Positions 34,208-44,700 of a DNA stretch of 64,000 nt are shown here, one piece after another. The first letter of the stretch is position 1; every line of letters begins with the position of its first letter. Made by a program: the position numbers and the translations under genes. Source of the stretch: JAEWSN01 sp942493335 (lineage in GTDB: Bacteria; Bacillota; Clostridia; DSM-8532); the NCBI GenBank assembly GCA_942493335.1, contig OW818693.1, positions 4,464,001 to 4,528,000 of the forward strand, written 5' to 3'. Below the pieces are notes generated by a model. That model was not told the origin of the DNA. It saw only the letters and a program-made list of their open reading frames with translations, and did no database searches.

Positions 34208-35278
34208 ATGAAGAAAAATGTGATGCGTCTGGCGATCGAGGCGCTTCAATCGGGGATGTATACCGCGGAACCTGTATTGAATGCCTCCGGCGCCGTGATC
34301 GCATGGCAGGACCGGGAACTGGATGATTCCCTCATCGCCAGGCTTCAAGGCATGGGGATCGGAAGCCTGATGGTCTACACGAAGGATATCATGCAGGCGG
34401 GGCTCCTGCAGCGCGAGGACTGGCACAACGGCATGCCTGCGGAGGTCTTCCGCGAGAGCTATCATCAGGATGTCGACTCCTTCAAGGACATGTTTCTGGA
34501 AATATCAGCCGGCGGAACCCTGGAAGCGGATGCCACGGATCGCCTTGTGGAGAGCATCATCGAGAAAAAACACGACAATGGACATATTGTGGACTGCGTC
34601 ATGCAGGTCCGTTCGGTGGACGAGTACACCTATCACCATTGCATCCATGTCGCCATGCTTGCGATGATGCTCGGCCACTGGATGCGGATGAAGGATTTGG
34701 ATGTCCGGGATCTGGTCCTCGCCGGTCTGCTCCATGATGTCGGCAAGGGAAAGGTGCCTCTTGGGATCCTCAACAAACCGGGGCCGCTCGACGAGGCGGA
34801 ATACCGGGAAATCAAGAAGCATGCGGAATATGGCTATCAGATTGTAAAGGCGATGCCGAAGGTGAAGCAGGAAGTGGCGATTGCGGTCCTCACCCACCAT
34901 GAGCGCGAAGACGGTTCCGGGTATCCGCTCGGCCTTCAGGCGGACAAACTGGGGCTAGCCGCGAAGATTCTCGCTATTGTGGACGTATACAGCGCCATGA
35001 CGGCGAATCGGGTCTACCGGCGGCATGAATCGGTTTTTCGCGTGTTCGACATGATGCAGAACAACAGCTTCGGGAAAATGGACCCCATCGTGCTTCACAT
35101 TTTCTTGAAAAACATCACCCATTTCTATGTGGGCAGACGTGTTTTGATGTCGGATGGAAGTGAAGGGGAAGTCATCTTCATGAATGAACGGGATTTTTCA
35201 CGGCCGGTCGTCCAGACGGAGCACGGGTTTGTGGATCTTCTCTCTGCAAAGGGGCTATGCATCGCCGAGATTCATTGA
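34208..35278 (+). CDS. HD-GYP domain protein, probable cyclic-di-nucleotide phosphodiesterase
   Basis: A 356-residue cytoplasmic protein. Residues 1-110 have no named domain. The HD-GYP domain spans about 135-300: HHCIHVAMLAMMLGHW, LLHDVGKGKVPLGILNKPGP, HHEREDGSGYPLGL and the trailing ILAIVDVYSAMTANRVYR, which keep the HD pair and the GYP signature and so should bind two or three metals and hydrolyse c-di-GMP. There is no receiver or membrane domain. The ATG at 34208 follows GAAGGT. It lies 21 bases before the first DUF881 gene; the presence of motAB in the window makes c-di-GMP control of motility possible. Confidence 0.88.
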   Translation: MKKNVMRLAIEALQSGMYTAEPVLNASGAVIAWQDRELDDSLIARLQGMGIGSLMVYTKDIMQAGLLQREDWHNGMPAEVFRESYHQDVDSFKDMFLEISAGGTLEADATDRLVESIIEKKHDNGHIVDCVMQVRSVDEYTYHHCIHVAMLAMMLGHWMRMKDLDVRDLVLAGLLHDVGKGKVPLGILNKPGPLDEAEYREIKKHAEYGYQIVKAMPKVKQEVAIAVLTHHEREDGSGYPLGLQADKLGLAAKILAIVDVYSAMTANRVYRRHESVFRVFDMMQNNSFGKMDPIVLHIFLKNITHFYVGRRVLMSDGSEGEVIFMNERDFSRPVVQTEHGFVDLLSAKGLCIAEIH

Positions 35279-35299
35279 GCCAGCCGAAGGGAGTCAAGA

Positions 35300-36016
35300 A
35301 TGGGCCGATACAGGAGCGTGCTGTTTGTCATCCTGATGCTGCTTGGAATCGGGGTGGGGGTGCAGTTCCGCACGGTTCTCGGACAGGATGCGAAGAATGG
35401 CCCGAGTGCGCGAGATCTCGCGCTGAAGCTTGATACGGAACGGACCGAAGGGACAAGGCTTCTGGATACCCTCTCCGGGCTTGAAACGGATTTTTCCGAG
35501 CGAATGCGCCAAATCGGAGAAGACCAGGGAAATGGTGAGTTCACCCGTCTTCTGGAAGAGCGAAACCAGACCTTTTTCCGTGCCGGACTGACACGTGTGA
35601 AGGGCAGCGGGATCGTCATGACGCTCAATGACGCGGTGAAGCCCGGGGATATGGCGCTCGAAGACTACATCATCCATGATTCCGACGTCTTCCCGCTTCT
35701 GAACGAACTACGCATGGCAGGCGCGGAGGCCATCTCCATCAATGGAGAACGCATCCTCGGCATGTCAAAGACCATATGTGCCGGACCAACCATCCTGATC
35801 AACAACAGCCGATATCCGGTTCCCTTTGAATTCAAAGCCATCGGGGATCCGCAGCGGCTGTACGATGCAATGGAAAACAGCGAATCCGTGGCGGTGCTCC
35901 GGATTTATGACATCCGGGTAGACATCCGGCCGGAAGCGGACCTGGAGATAGAGAAATATCGGACGTTCGGCGCATTGGGGGATCTGATCGCCGGACTTGA
36001 GGTGGTGGTGAAATGA
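35300..36016 (+). CDS. DUF881 membrane-anchored protein (YlxW/YlxX-like), first of a pair
   Basis: A 238-residue protein with an N-terminal membrane segment (about residues 6-24), then a short helical stretch (about 40-95) and the DUF881 core (GSGIVMTLNDAVKP; LLNELRMAGAEAISINGERI; TILINNSRYPVPFEFKAIGD). In Bacillus the family members YlxW and YlxX lie in the division gene cluster, but their role is not settled. The HD-GYP gene is 21 bases upstream and the second DUF881 gene overlaps by four bases (ATGA). Confidence 0.87.
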   Translation: MGRYRSVLFVILMLLGIGVGVQFRTVLGQDAKNGPSARDLALKLDTERTEGTRLLDTLSGLETDFSERMRQIGEDQGNGEFTRLLEERNQTFFRAGLTRVKGSGIVMTLNDAVKPGDMALEDYIIHDSDVFPLLNELRMAGAEAISINGERILGMSKTICAGPTILINNSRYPVPFEFKAIGDPQRLYDAMENSESVAVLRIYDIRVDIRPEADLEIEKYRTFGALGDLIAGLEVVVK

Positions 36017-36723
36017 AACAAGGCAGGAAATCAGCACTGACCCTTGCCATGACGATGATCTGCCTGATCATGGGCATCATCGTCGCCTGGCAGTACAGCA
36101 GTGTAAAGGGAAACGCGCAAATCGCCAGCTTCGAAAAGAAGCGGGTGTCCGAGTTGGCCGAAGACATTCTTCAGGAGCGCGGGAACAACGAGAAGCTGCA
36201 GCAGCGCATCGAGGAGCTTCAGAACGAGCTTGCCGCGTTCGATTCCGAGAAGAGCGGGGACCGCGACGCCATGGACAAACTGAAGCAGGAAGTGAAGGTT
36301 GCGCGCGTCATTGCAGGGCTTGAGACTGTAAAAGGCGGTGGTCTGCTGATCGAAATGGATGCGGAAGGGGACCGGGTCATCGAGGACCGGCACATGCTCG
36401 AGCTCATCAACGAGTTGCGCGCCACCGATGTGCAGGCCATGTCCATCAACGATGAGCGCATCGTGGCCACCAGCGAGATCCGGAAAGCCGGGAGATATCT
36501 CATGGTGAACGGACATCAGCTGGTCACCCCCTATGTGGTGAAGGCCATCGGGGACCCGCGGAAAATGGAGAATTCCCTCCGTCTGCTGGGCGGTATCATG
36601 GAAAAGTTCGCGGCGTATGAATTCAAAGTGACCCTGACCCAATCCGACAACCTGATCATCCCTGCTGCCAGGGAAGACGACACGGTGCTCAGAACGGATC
36701 TGATGACCCCGATTGAGCCCTGA
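36013..36723 (+). CDS. DUF881 membrane-anchored protein (YlxW/YlxX-like), second of a pair
   Basis: A 236-residue relative of the preceding protein. It has a membrane segment at about residues 9-27, a longer coiled coil (about 35-95: KRVSELAEDILQERGNNEKL onward) and the DUF881 core (GGGLLIEMDAEGDRV; ATDVQAMSINDERIVATSEI; LVTPYVVKAIGDPRKMENSL). The two are clearly homologous but diverged, so this is an old duplication kept side by side, consistent with a hetero-oligomer. It is translationally coupled to its partner. Confidence 0.87.
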   Translation: MKQGRKSALTLAMTMICLIMGIIVAWQYSSVKGNAQIASFEKKRVSELAEDILQERGNNEKLQQRIEELQNELAAFDSEKSGDRDAMDKLKQEVKVARVIAGLETVKGGGLLIEMDAEGDRVIEDRHMLELINELRATDVQAMSINDERIVATSEIRKAGRYLMVNGHQLVTPYVVKAIGDPRKMENSLRLLGGIMEKFAAYEFKVTLTQSDNLIIPAAREDDTVLRTDLMTPIEP

Positions 36724-36774
36724 CGCAAGCGGTTCCGCAAGAAAAAACGGAAGAATGGATGCTGGGGAGGCTGG

Positions 36775-37782
36775 ATGGAAACAGTCGTGGAACGCCTGAT
36801 CATGCTCGATGACATGGAACAGGCGATGAATGTGTTCGGATTGGCGGATCGTCATCTCCGAATGGTGGAGGATCAACTGAACGTGAAGGTGCATGCCCGG
36901 AATGGGGAGATGCGCATCACGGGTTTTGAAAGCAGCGCCGACGTCGCCGCGGATGTGCTGAACCGGCTTGTGGACATCGCCCGCCAGGGGGATCCCGTCA
37001 CGGAACAGCAGGTGCGGTATTTCATCGCCCTTGCCGCGGATCCGGACGGCCAGCGCGAAGGGGAACTCCCCTCGGACCTTGTCTGTGTGACCTATCGGGG
37101 AAAACCGCTCAAATGCAAGACCTTCGGGCAAAAACATTATGTCGAGGAGATCCGCCGGCACCCCATTGTTTTCGGAATCGGCCCCGCAGGCACCGGGAAG
37201 ACCTTCCTGGCAGTGGCCATGGCCGTCAAGGCCTTCAGGGAAAAACAGGTTTCGCGCATCATCCTCACGCGTCCGGCCGTTGAAGCCGGTGAACGGCTCG
37301 GATTCCTGCCGGGGGATCTCCAGAACAAGGTGGATCCTTATCTGCGGCCGCTGTATGACGCCCTGTACCACATCATGGGACCGGAAACCTACCAGACGCA
37401 TATGGAGCGCGGCATCATCGAGGTGGCGCCGCTTGCCTACATGCGCGGTCGTACGCTGGATGACGCCTTCATCATCCTCGACGAGGCGCAGAACACGACC
37501 CCCGAGCAGATGAAGATGTTCCTGACACGCATCGGGGTCGGATCCAGAACGATCATCACCGGAGATGTCACACAGATCGATCTGCCGAATCCGACGCGTT
37601 CCGGACTGCTTGAGGCACGACGGATCCTGCAGGGCGTGGAGGATATTTCATTCGTCCACTTGTCCGCGCGCGACGTGGTCCGCCATGTGCTGGTCCAGCG
37701 AATCATTCTTGCGTACGAGCAGGATGCGAAAATGAAGGAACGGCACGGGAACAGAAATCGGGGTGAAACGTCTGATGAATGA
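36775..37782 (+). CDS. phoH: PhoH-family ATPase (YbeZ-type)
   Basis: A 335-residue PhoH-like P-loop protein, a family linked to RNA metabolism. Walker A is GPAGTGKTFLA (about residue 137); the family signatures RPAVEAGERLGFLPGD and IILDEAQNTTPEQMKMFLTR follow, then ITGDVTQIDLPNP. An N-terminal stretch of 110 residues precedes the ATPase, as usual in this branch. GGGGAGG lies before the ATG. phoH-(HD protein)-ybeY is a conserved block, and PhoH with YbeY is tied to rRNA maturation. The stop overlaps the next gene by eight bases. Confidence 0.93.
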   Translation: METVVERLIMLDDMEQAMNVFGLADRHLRMVEDQLNVKVHARNGEMRITGFESSADVAADVLNRLVDIARQGDPVTEQQVRYFIALAADPDGQREGELPSDLVCVTYRGKPLKCKTFGQKHYVEEIRRHPIVFGIGPAGTGKTFLAVAMAVKAFREKQVSRIILTRPAVEAGERLGFLPGDLQNKVDPYLRPLYDALYHIMGPETYQTHMERGIIEVAPLAYMRGRTLDDAFIILDEAQNTTPEQMKMFLTRIGVGSRTIITGDVTQIDLPNPTRSGLLEARRILQGVEDISFVHLSARDVVRHVLVQRIILAYEQDAKMKERHGNRNRGETSDE

Positions 37783-40147
37783 GCGAGCGGGAACGGATGA
37801 GCGCCGAAACGATGCGGGCGCCGATGAAAAACAACCGCGTTCTGCGGGGCTGTTCCACCTGAAGCATAAACCGGAAGGGAAGCGCAAGGCCAAATCATTG
37901 AAACAGCCACCGTCCCCCGGAAAAGCCGGAAGAACGGAGCGCATTCGGCTGATGTTGCAGAAGAGCGGCTTTCAGCGTGGATTTCTGTTCCTGCTGGCGG
38001 CAATGGCTGTCTTTGTGGCCGTGCTTCATGGCGCGACACCGGAACGCTATCGGTTGAAGGTCGGCGAAGTATCCGTTTATGACATCAACGCCCCCCGGGA
38101 CATCGTCAATACGATCCGGACCCAGGAGATGGCGGAGGCGAAGGCCGCCGAGCTCGAACCGGTCATCATCGAGGATGAACGGGCGAACATCGACATGCTC
38201 AACGGTGCGCATTCCCTCTTCGAAGCCCTGCAGGACACCGTATCCGCCGTGCGGGACCGGGCGGTCCTCGAGGCGGTTGCCGACCCGCAATCCGGGTATT
38301 ATGCCGCGCTTTTCCGTGCCGAATCCGCCACGCTGTATCAGAATCTGCTTGCCGGCCTCGAAGAAGGGGAACTCGGTGAACTCATTTCCACAGACAGCAC
38401 CAAACGCCTCTCGTTCCTGAAAGTCGTCCTGACGGATCGCATTCTGGCGGACCTTTCCCGCAGGCAGATCACCGAGGAGAGTCTTCAGGAAGTCCGGCAG
38501 GAAGGACAGTCCCTCATGGAGGACTCCTTTCCGGACCGTCCCTGGTCGGTCATCGGCAATGCATTGATCGGACAGGTGCTCAAGCCGAACAGCCATATCG
38601 ACCGGGTGGCCACGGAAACGCAGCGCACCGCCTTCATCGCGCAATGGGAGAAGGACAATCCGGTCGTCATCAACAAGGATGAGCGCATCATCAACAAGGA
38701 TGACATCGTCACCACGGACAAGTGGAAGGTTCTGAAGGAGTTGAATCTGATCGAGAGCGAAGGGGGAATCGATGTGCCCCTCAATCTCGCGATTTTACTG
38801 CTTACCGCAGTTCTCTCCCTGGTGACCCTGCTTTTCATCAAAAGATTCCAGCCGGCCGTCTTCAAGGACCCGAACCTGGTGGCCCTATCAAGTCTCATCG
38901 TGGTACTGGAATGCGTCATGGCCTGGGTTGTCCAGCAATTTCTGGGTGACTATGCACCCCTGCTGCTGCCCGTCTTCGTCGCCCCCATCCTGCTTTCGAC
39001 CCTTGTGGGTCTCGAGACGGCCATCATTGTCAACGCGGCTCTTGCTTCCGCCTTCATGGTCATGTTCGGCGGAGATGGAACTTTTGCCCTCATGGCCTTT
39101 GCTGGCGGATCCTTCGCCGCATTCCTCACCTACCAGACCAGCCAGCGCAGACGGCTCTCCATGTCCGGTGTGGTCATCGGCGCCATCTCGGCAGCCATTG
39201 TCGCTTCCATGGGCATCATCGACAAGAAGGGTGTGGAAAGCCTTTTCAATGAGAGCGGACTCGTTTTCCTGAACGGTATTCTCTCGATGATTCTCGCCAT
39301 CGGCCTTTTGCCTTTCCTGGAAGGATCCTTCAATGTCATCACGCCGTTCAAGCTGCTGGAACTTGCGGATCCGAACCATCCGATCATCAAGCGGCTGCTC
39401 ATCGAGGCGCCAGGCACCTACCACCACAGCCTGATGGTCGGGAACCTTGCCGAGGCAGCCATCCGCACCATCGGGGGAAATTCTCTCCTGGCGAGGGTTG
39501 GCGCGTATTTTCACGACATCGGAAAACTGAAACGGCCGAACTTCTTCAAGGAAAACCAGCTGTCCGACAACCCGCATGAGCGGCTCACCCCGAACCTCAG
39601 CACACTGGTCATCACCTCCCATACCCGCGACGGGGATGAGCTGGCTGCGAAATACCGGCTGCCGAAGGCGATCCGGGAAATCATCGTGGAGCATCATGGC
39701 ACCACGATGGTCGCCTACTTCTACCACAAGGCCACGCAGGTGGAAAAGGACGGCGAAGTCGAACGAGACAACTTCCGATATGAGGGACCCGTTCCGAGTT
39801 CCCGTGAGTCCGCAGTCGTCATGCTGGCGGATTCCATCGAGGCTGCCGTCCGTGCGATGCCGGACAAGACCCAGGGAAAGATCGAGGGGCTGGTCCGGAA
39901 AATCATCCGGGACAAGCTCGATGACGGGCAGCTTGATCGGAGCGATCTGACCCTGCGGGATCTCAGCCAGATCGCGGACAGTTTCCTGCAGGTATTGGGC
40001 GGCGCATTCCACGAACGGCCCGAATATCCGGAGATCGAACGGAAGAATCCGCTGGCCGCTCTGGACAATCAGGCCTACAACCCGCCTGCGGAATCCGGAA
40101 TCAATGGCAGCGAGGGAGGAATCGCCGATGCGGCAAGACAGGAATAG
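37775..40147 (+). CDS. pgpH: 7TM-HD family phosphohydrolase (PgpH/YqfF-like)
   Basis: A 790-residue membrane protein. After a basic 65-residue cytoplasmic start comes one membrane helix (about 66-86), an extracellular 7TMR-HDED domain (about 90-325), seven membrane helices (about 330-525) and a cytoplasmic HD domain (TYHHSLMVGNLAEAAIRTIG from about 548, FHDIGKLKRPNFF with the HD pair near 580, EHHGTTMVAYFYHKA). In Listeria the homologue PgpH degrades c-di-AMP. The ATG at 37775 overlaps the phoH stop; an in-frame GTG at 37763 is possible. A c-di-AMP link to the KimA-like transporter in this window is inference. Confidence 0.9.
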   Translation: MNERAGTDERRNDAGADEKQPRSAGLFHLKHKPEGKRKAKSLKQPPSPGKAGRTERIRLMLQKSGFQRGFLFLLAAMAVFVAVLHGATPERYRLKVGEVSVYDINAPRDIVNTIRTQEMAEAKAAELEPVIIEDERANIDMLNGAHSLFEALQDTVSAVRDRAVLEAVADPQSGYYAALFRAESATLYQNLLAGLEEGELGELISTDSTKRLSFLKVVLTDRILADLSRRQITEESLQEVRQEGQSLMEDSFPDRPWSVIGNALIGQVLKPNSHIDRVATETQRTAFIAQWEKDNPVVINKDERIINKDDIVTTDKWKVLKELNLIESEGGIDVPLNLAILLLTAVLSLVTLLFIKRFQPAVFKDPNLVALSSLIVVLECVMAWVVQQFLGDYAPLLLPVFVAPILLSTLVGLETAIIVNAALASAFMVMFGGDGTFALMAFAGGSFAAFLTYQTSQRRRLSMSGVVIGAISAAIVASMGIIDKKGVESLFNESGLVFLNGILSMILAIGLLPFLEGSFNVITPFKLLELADPNHPIIKRLLIEAPGTYHHSLMVGNLAEAAIRTIGGNSLLARVGAYFHDIGKLKRPNFFKENQLSDNPHERLTPNLSTLVITSHTRDGDELAAKYRLPKAIREIIVEHHGTTMVAYFYHKATQVEKDGEVERDNFRYEGPVPSSRESAVVMLADSIEAAVRAMPDKTQGKIEGLVRKIIRDKLDDGQLDRSDLTLRDLSQIADSFLQVLGGAFHERPEYPEIERKNPLAALDNQAYNPPAESGINGSEGGIADAARQE

Positions 40148-40670
40148 AATCCGTCAACCCGGAACCGGTTCGGAGGTGGTGCTTGTGAACCGGCAACGCG
40201 GCGTGCCCGTGCCGGATACATGGAAAACGCTGCTGAAGGCTGCCGTTTCCGGATGCGTTGAAACAGTCGGATTCCCGTATCCTGCGGAAGTCCATGTGAC
40301 GCTTGCGGGCAACCGGACCATCCGGCGGATGAACCGGGACTTTCGCGGCAAGGATGCCGTGACCGACGTTCTGTCGTTTCCCGAAATCCCCTTCCGGGCG
40401 GGAAAGCCGGTCCTCGACGCAGGAGACATCGACCCTGAAACCGGACGATGCTTTCTGGGGGATCTGGTCATCTGTCTGCCGCGCATGCAGGAGCAGGCGG
40501 CGGAATACGGGCATGGGGAAAACCGGGAGTTGGCCTTTCTGGCCGCGCATGGAACCCTGCATCTGCTGGGGTATGATCATGAGGAAAAGGCGGGTGAACG
40601 CGTCATGTTCGAATTGCAGGAGACTGTGCTGACCGGCATGGGGCTTCCGAGGCGGGAGGCCGGCCAATGA
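40128..40670 (+). CDS. ybeY: Endoribonuclease YbeY (rRNA maturation factor)
   Basis: YbeY is a zinc-dependent endoribonuclease for 16S rRNA 3'-end maturation and ribosome quality control. The 180-residue protein ends with the family signature HGTLHLLGYDHEE, whose His141, His145 and His151 bind zinc, and has the preceding RGKDAVTDVLSFP loop. GGGAGGA at 40114-40120 sits seven bases before the ATG at 40128, inside the end of the HD gene, so the two overlap by 20 bases. The dgkA gene overlaps its end by four bases. Confidence 0.95.
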   Translation: MRQDRNRIRQPGTGSEVVLVNRQRGVPVPDTWKTLLKAAVSGCVETVGFPYPAEVHVTLAGNRTIRRMNRDFRGKDAVTDVLSFPEIPFRAGKPVLDAGDIDPETGRCFLGDLVICLPRMQEQAAEYGHGENRELAFLAAHGTLHLLGYDHEEKAGERVMFELQETVLTGMGLPRREAGQ

Positions 40671-41038
40671 GAAACCGGACCCTGAAGCAGAGTTTCGGCA
40701 ATGCATGGACGGGGATCGTCGAATCCATACAAAGCGAGCGGAATCTTCGTATTCATGTCGTTGCGATTTGTACGGTCGTTGCGGCGGGTGCGGCGCTTTC
40801 CATCGATTCGCTCCGTTGGGCGCTCCTGTTTGTGGCCTGCGGGACCGTTGTCGTGGCGGAATTGCTGAACACGGCCATCGAACGGCTTGTGGACATGGTG
40901 ACGGACAAATGGTGCGAGGAAGCCCGGCAAGTAAAGGACATGGCTGCCGGCGCCGTGTTGGTGGCGGCGTTTTTCGCCCTTCTCATCGGCTTCGCCGTTC
41001 TCTTCGAACCGGTCTGCAGCCTGCTTTTCCCCGGATGA
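40667..41038 (+). CDS. dgkA: Diacylglycerol/undecaprenol kinase family protein
   Basis: A 123-residue integral membrane kinase with three predicted membrane helices. The family signature is visible: SERNLRIHVVAI and VVVAELLNTAIERLVDMVTD, with the acidic residues that hold metal and ATP. In Gram-positive bacteria this family mainly phosphorylates undecaprenol, feeding the lipid carrier pool for the cell wall. The start overlaps the ybeY stop (ATGA). Confidence 0.92.
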   Translation: MRNRTLKQSFGNAWTGIVESIQSERNLRIHVVAICTVVAAGAALSIDSLRWALLFVACGTVVVAELLNTAIERLVDMVTDKWCEEARQVKDMAAGAVLVAAFFALLIGFAVLFEPVCSLLFPG

Positions 41039-41069
41039 ATCGAGAAAAGGGCAACAGGAAAGGAACTGC

Positions 41070-41762
41070 ATGGATTCATTGAAACTGTTCGATTTGCTGT
41101 ATACGACGGTCGTTCTGCTGCTCGCCCTTCCCCTGCACGAGTTTGCGCATGGATGGGTGGCCTGGAAGTTCGGCGACAACACCGCCAAGGATATGGGCAG
41201 ACTCACCTTGAATCCTTTCAAGCACCTGGACCCGCTGGGCACCCTCATGATGTATGTCGCCCATTTCGGATGGGCGAAGCCGGTGCCCGTCGATCCCCGG
41301 AACTTCCGGAACAAACGCTTCGGCATGCTGCTTGTCGCACTTGCCGGTCCCTTCTCGAACCTCCTGCTCGCCTTCTTCTCCATGCTGGTCATCGGCCTGC
41401 TTGCAAAACTGGAAGCCGTCGGCGTTCTGGTTTCCGGCGCCGGAATCGGGGGAGCCGTTCTCGGCGGAGCGTTCGACCTGCTGAGCATTCTTGTGCAGAT
41501 CAATATTGTCCTCGCCGTGTTCAACATGATCCCTGTGCCACCGCTTGATGGATCGCGCATCCTTTCCGCCTTCCTGCCGGATTCCTGGATGGCCGTCCTG
41601 TATCGGGCGGAACGCTGGATCGGTCTGGCTTTTCTGTTTCTTGTCGTTGTCCTTCCGCGGATTACGGGCAATTCAAGCATCATCGGGAATTTCATAGGCG
41701 CCGTTTCCGGCCCGTTGATCAGCGGAATGACCTGGATCACGGCCACCCTGTTCGGCCTGTAA
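41070..41762 (+). CDS. Site-2 protease family (M50) intramembrane metalloprotease
   Basis: A 230-residue multispan membrane protein. The zinc motif is HEFAHGWVAWKFGD in the first membrane helix, and the second motif is NMIPVPPLDGSRIL with the third metal ligand Asp. It lacks a PDZ domain, as in the short YwhC-like branch of the family, for which substrates are mostly unknown. The start is 31 bases after dgkA; the Lhr-like helicase follows after 21 bases. Confidence 0.9.
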   Translation: MDSLKLFDLLYTTVVLLLALPLHEFAHGWVAWKFGDNTAKDMGRLTLNPFKHLDPLGTLMMYVAHFGWAKPVPVDPRNFRNKRFGMLLVALAGPFSNLLLAFFSMLVIGLLAKLEAVGVLVSGAGIGGAVLGGAFDLLSILVQINIVLAVFNMIPVPPLDGSRILSAFLPDSWMAVLYRAERWIGLAFLFLVVVLPRITGNSSIIGNFIGAVSGPLISGMTWITATLFGL

Positions 41763-41783
41763 TCGGAATTCAGGAGGCCATCT

Positions 41784-44700
41784 GTGGGGAAGAAACGTAT
41801 TTCCGCCGGTCCGGACGGACTGGAAGCCTTTCATCCCGTCGTTGCGGAATGGTTCCGCGCGCAAATCGGCACACCGTCGCTTCCACAGCGGGAGGCGTGG
41901 CCGGAGATCGCTGCAGGAAAAAGCGTATTGGTCACGGCACCCACCGGCGCCGGCAAGACACTGGCCGCCTTTCTGGAAAGCATCAACCGTCTGTTTGTTG
42001 CCGGCTTGTCCGGAGCGTTGCCGGAGGGGGTGCATGTCCTCTACGTATCTCCCCTGAAGGCTCTCAACAACGACATCAGCCGCAATCTGGACCGGCCGTT
42101 GGCGGAAATCCGCGCGATGTGCGCAGCGCGGGGCATCCCGTTCCCCGACATCCGAAAGGCTGTCCGTACGGGGGATACGCCCGATTCGGAACGGCAGAGG
42201 ATGCTGAAGAGCCCTCCGCATATCCTCATCACAACGCCGGAGTCCCTGTTCCTGATGCTCACCTCCGTCAAGGCGGCCGCCATGCTGAAGAACGTGCGGT
42301 ATCTGATTCTTGATGAAATCCATGCGCTGATCGGCTCAAAAAGAGGTGCGCACCTGTCTCTTTCGGTAGAACGTCTGGCAGCGGCCGCCGCGCCGGGCCT
42401 GGTTCGCATCGGCCTTTCCGCGACCATCCAGCCGTTGGAGAGCGCCGCGCTTTTCCTGGGGGGGCTTTCGCCGGAGGGTGCTGTGAATCCGGTTGTGATC
42501 ATCGCACCGCCGCTGGAGAAGCTGAAGGATCTGCGGATTGAGATGCCTGTCGAGGATTATCGCTCTTTGGAATCCGGAAGCGTATGGCCGGAAATCTACG
42601 ACACGGTCCTGCGATTGGTGAAGAGCCATACGGCCACCATTGTCTTCGTCAACAACCGCGCCACGGCGGAAAAGATCGCAGCCAACGTGAACGACATGGC
42701 AGGCGAGGAAATCTGCATTCCCCATCACGGGAGTCTTTCGAAGGAACGCCGGTTCGACATTGAAGGCCGTTTCAAAACCGGGGGCATCCGCTGCATGGTG
42801 GCGACGGCAACCCTTGAACTGGGCATCGACATCGGACAGGTGGACCTGATGATCCAGATCGCCGCACCGATTTCCATTGCGGGCGGATTGCAGCGCCTCG
42901 GCCGTTCCGGCCACCGCCTGGATGCCGTCAGCCGCGGGCGCATCATTCCCAAGACGCGCGGAGACCTGCTGAAATCGGTCTTCATCGCCCGCGAGATGCT
43001 GGCCGGCAGGATCGAAGACACACGTCTGCCCCGGGAACCGCTGGACATTCTGGCGCAGCACATCGTCTCGATGGCCTGTGGCGGACGCTGGCAGGAAGAA
43101 GCCCTCCTGGGTGTCATCCGCCGGTCCGCTTCCTACAAGGAGGTCCGGGAGACGGATCTGCACCGCGTTCTGGCCATGCTTGCAGGGGATTACGAGCATA
43201 AGGAGGACATTCCCGCCAAGCCGAGACTTTCCTGGGATCGCATCAACAAGGTCGTGGAAGGGACTCCTTACAGCCGCATGCTTGCCATCAGTGCGGGCGG
43301 TACGATTCCGGACAGGGGAATGTTCCCGGTTGTGCTGTCGGACGGGCATACCCGCATCGGCGAGCTGGATGAGGAGTATGTGTTCGAATCCAGGCAGGGC
43401 GATATTTTCATGTTGGGCAATGCTCCCTGGCGGATGGACCTCATTGACCGCAACCGGGTGACCGTCTCGCCGGCGGCTTCCGCGCAGGGCGCCGAAACGC
43501 CCTTCTGGAAGGGGGACGGACTCGGCATGCCCTATACGCAGGGGCAGCGGTACGGGAAATGGCTCCGGGAAATGGAGCCTCGCCTGAAAGATGGCACACT
43601 TGTGCCGTACCTGACGGAAACAAATCTGCTCGATGAGACCGGCGCCGTGAATGTGCAGCAATTCCTCTCCGATCAATGCGATGCGGTCGGTCTTCTCCCG
43701 CATGACCGGCGAATCATCGTGGAAACGCTTGCCGATGGCGATGCAGGCGTCTCCGTGGTGCTGCACGCCCATTTTGGCGGAAGAGTGAACGCCACGCTGG
43801 AAGCGCTGCTCCGCCAGGCAGTGGAGGAGACACTGCGCCTCTCCACCTTCACAACGCATACGGATGATCTCATCCTTCTATACCTGTACGGGGTACCGGA
43901 TGAAGTGCCTTCTCTTTTCCCGCTTCTTTCCGCTGATCTGGTGGAACGCACGCTTCTGCGCATTCTGCCCGGCACCTCGCGTTTTTCCATCACATTCCGC
44001 CACAATGCCTATCGCGCCTTGATCATGGGTACGCGCAAACATGGCGCGCGCCTGCCGCTCTGGGTGCAGCGGCTGCGGTCCGTGGAGGCGCTGGATCAGG
44101 CAGCCCGTTCGTCGGATCATCCGCTGATGATCGAAACGATGCGCGAGTGCATGGAAGATGCATTTGATGTCGCCAATACGGTGCAAGTGCTTCGGGACCT
44201 GGCGGCCGGCCGCATCGAGGTGGTGCCGGTCACCTCCTGGTATCCGTCACCTTTTGCCTCGGAAGTGCTTTTCCAGTTCGAGAGCACCCTGTTGTATGCC
44301 TCGGCCGATCCGCATCCCGGCGGAATACGGAAGCCGGTTGTATCCGGGATGGATGTCCTTCATCTGGAGCGGCGGACGGAGGATCGGCCCTTGCTGGATC
44401 CCGCGCTGGTACGCGCGGCGGCCGGGGAGAGCCGGATTGTCCGGAAGTATCTGGAGGCGGATTCCGACAATGCCGTCCATTCACTGTTGCTGATGCACGG
44501 GGATCTGACGGTTGCCGAACTGGATCATGCCGTCCAGGAAAATGTAGAATTTGAAAAGGCCGCCTTGAAGAATGCCGTCCATGAAAAGGCCGAACCGGAG
44601 GATGCCGGCTTGGGCGTCATGCTACCGGATACGCTGAACTTGTTGAAATCCCGTCTTTCCTCCCTGTCGGATGCCGGTCGTGTCAAGCTTTTGACGTCGC

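Noticed and set aside
42336..43859. A 507-codon open frame on the minus strand opposite the Lhr-like gene
   Set aside because: Antisense shadow of a conserved helicase core; its composition is that of a mirrored frame.
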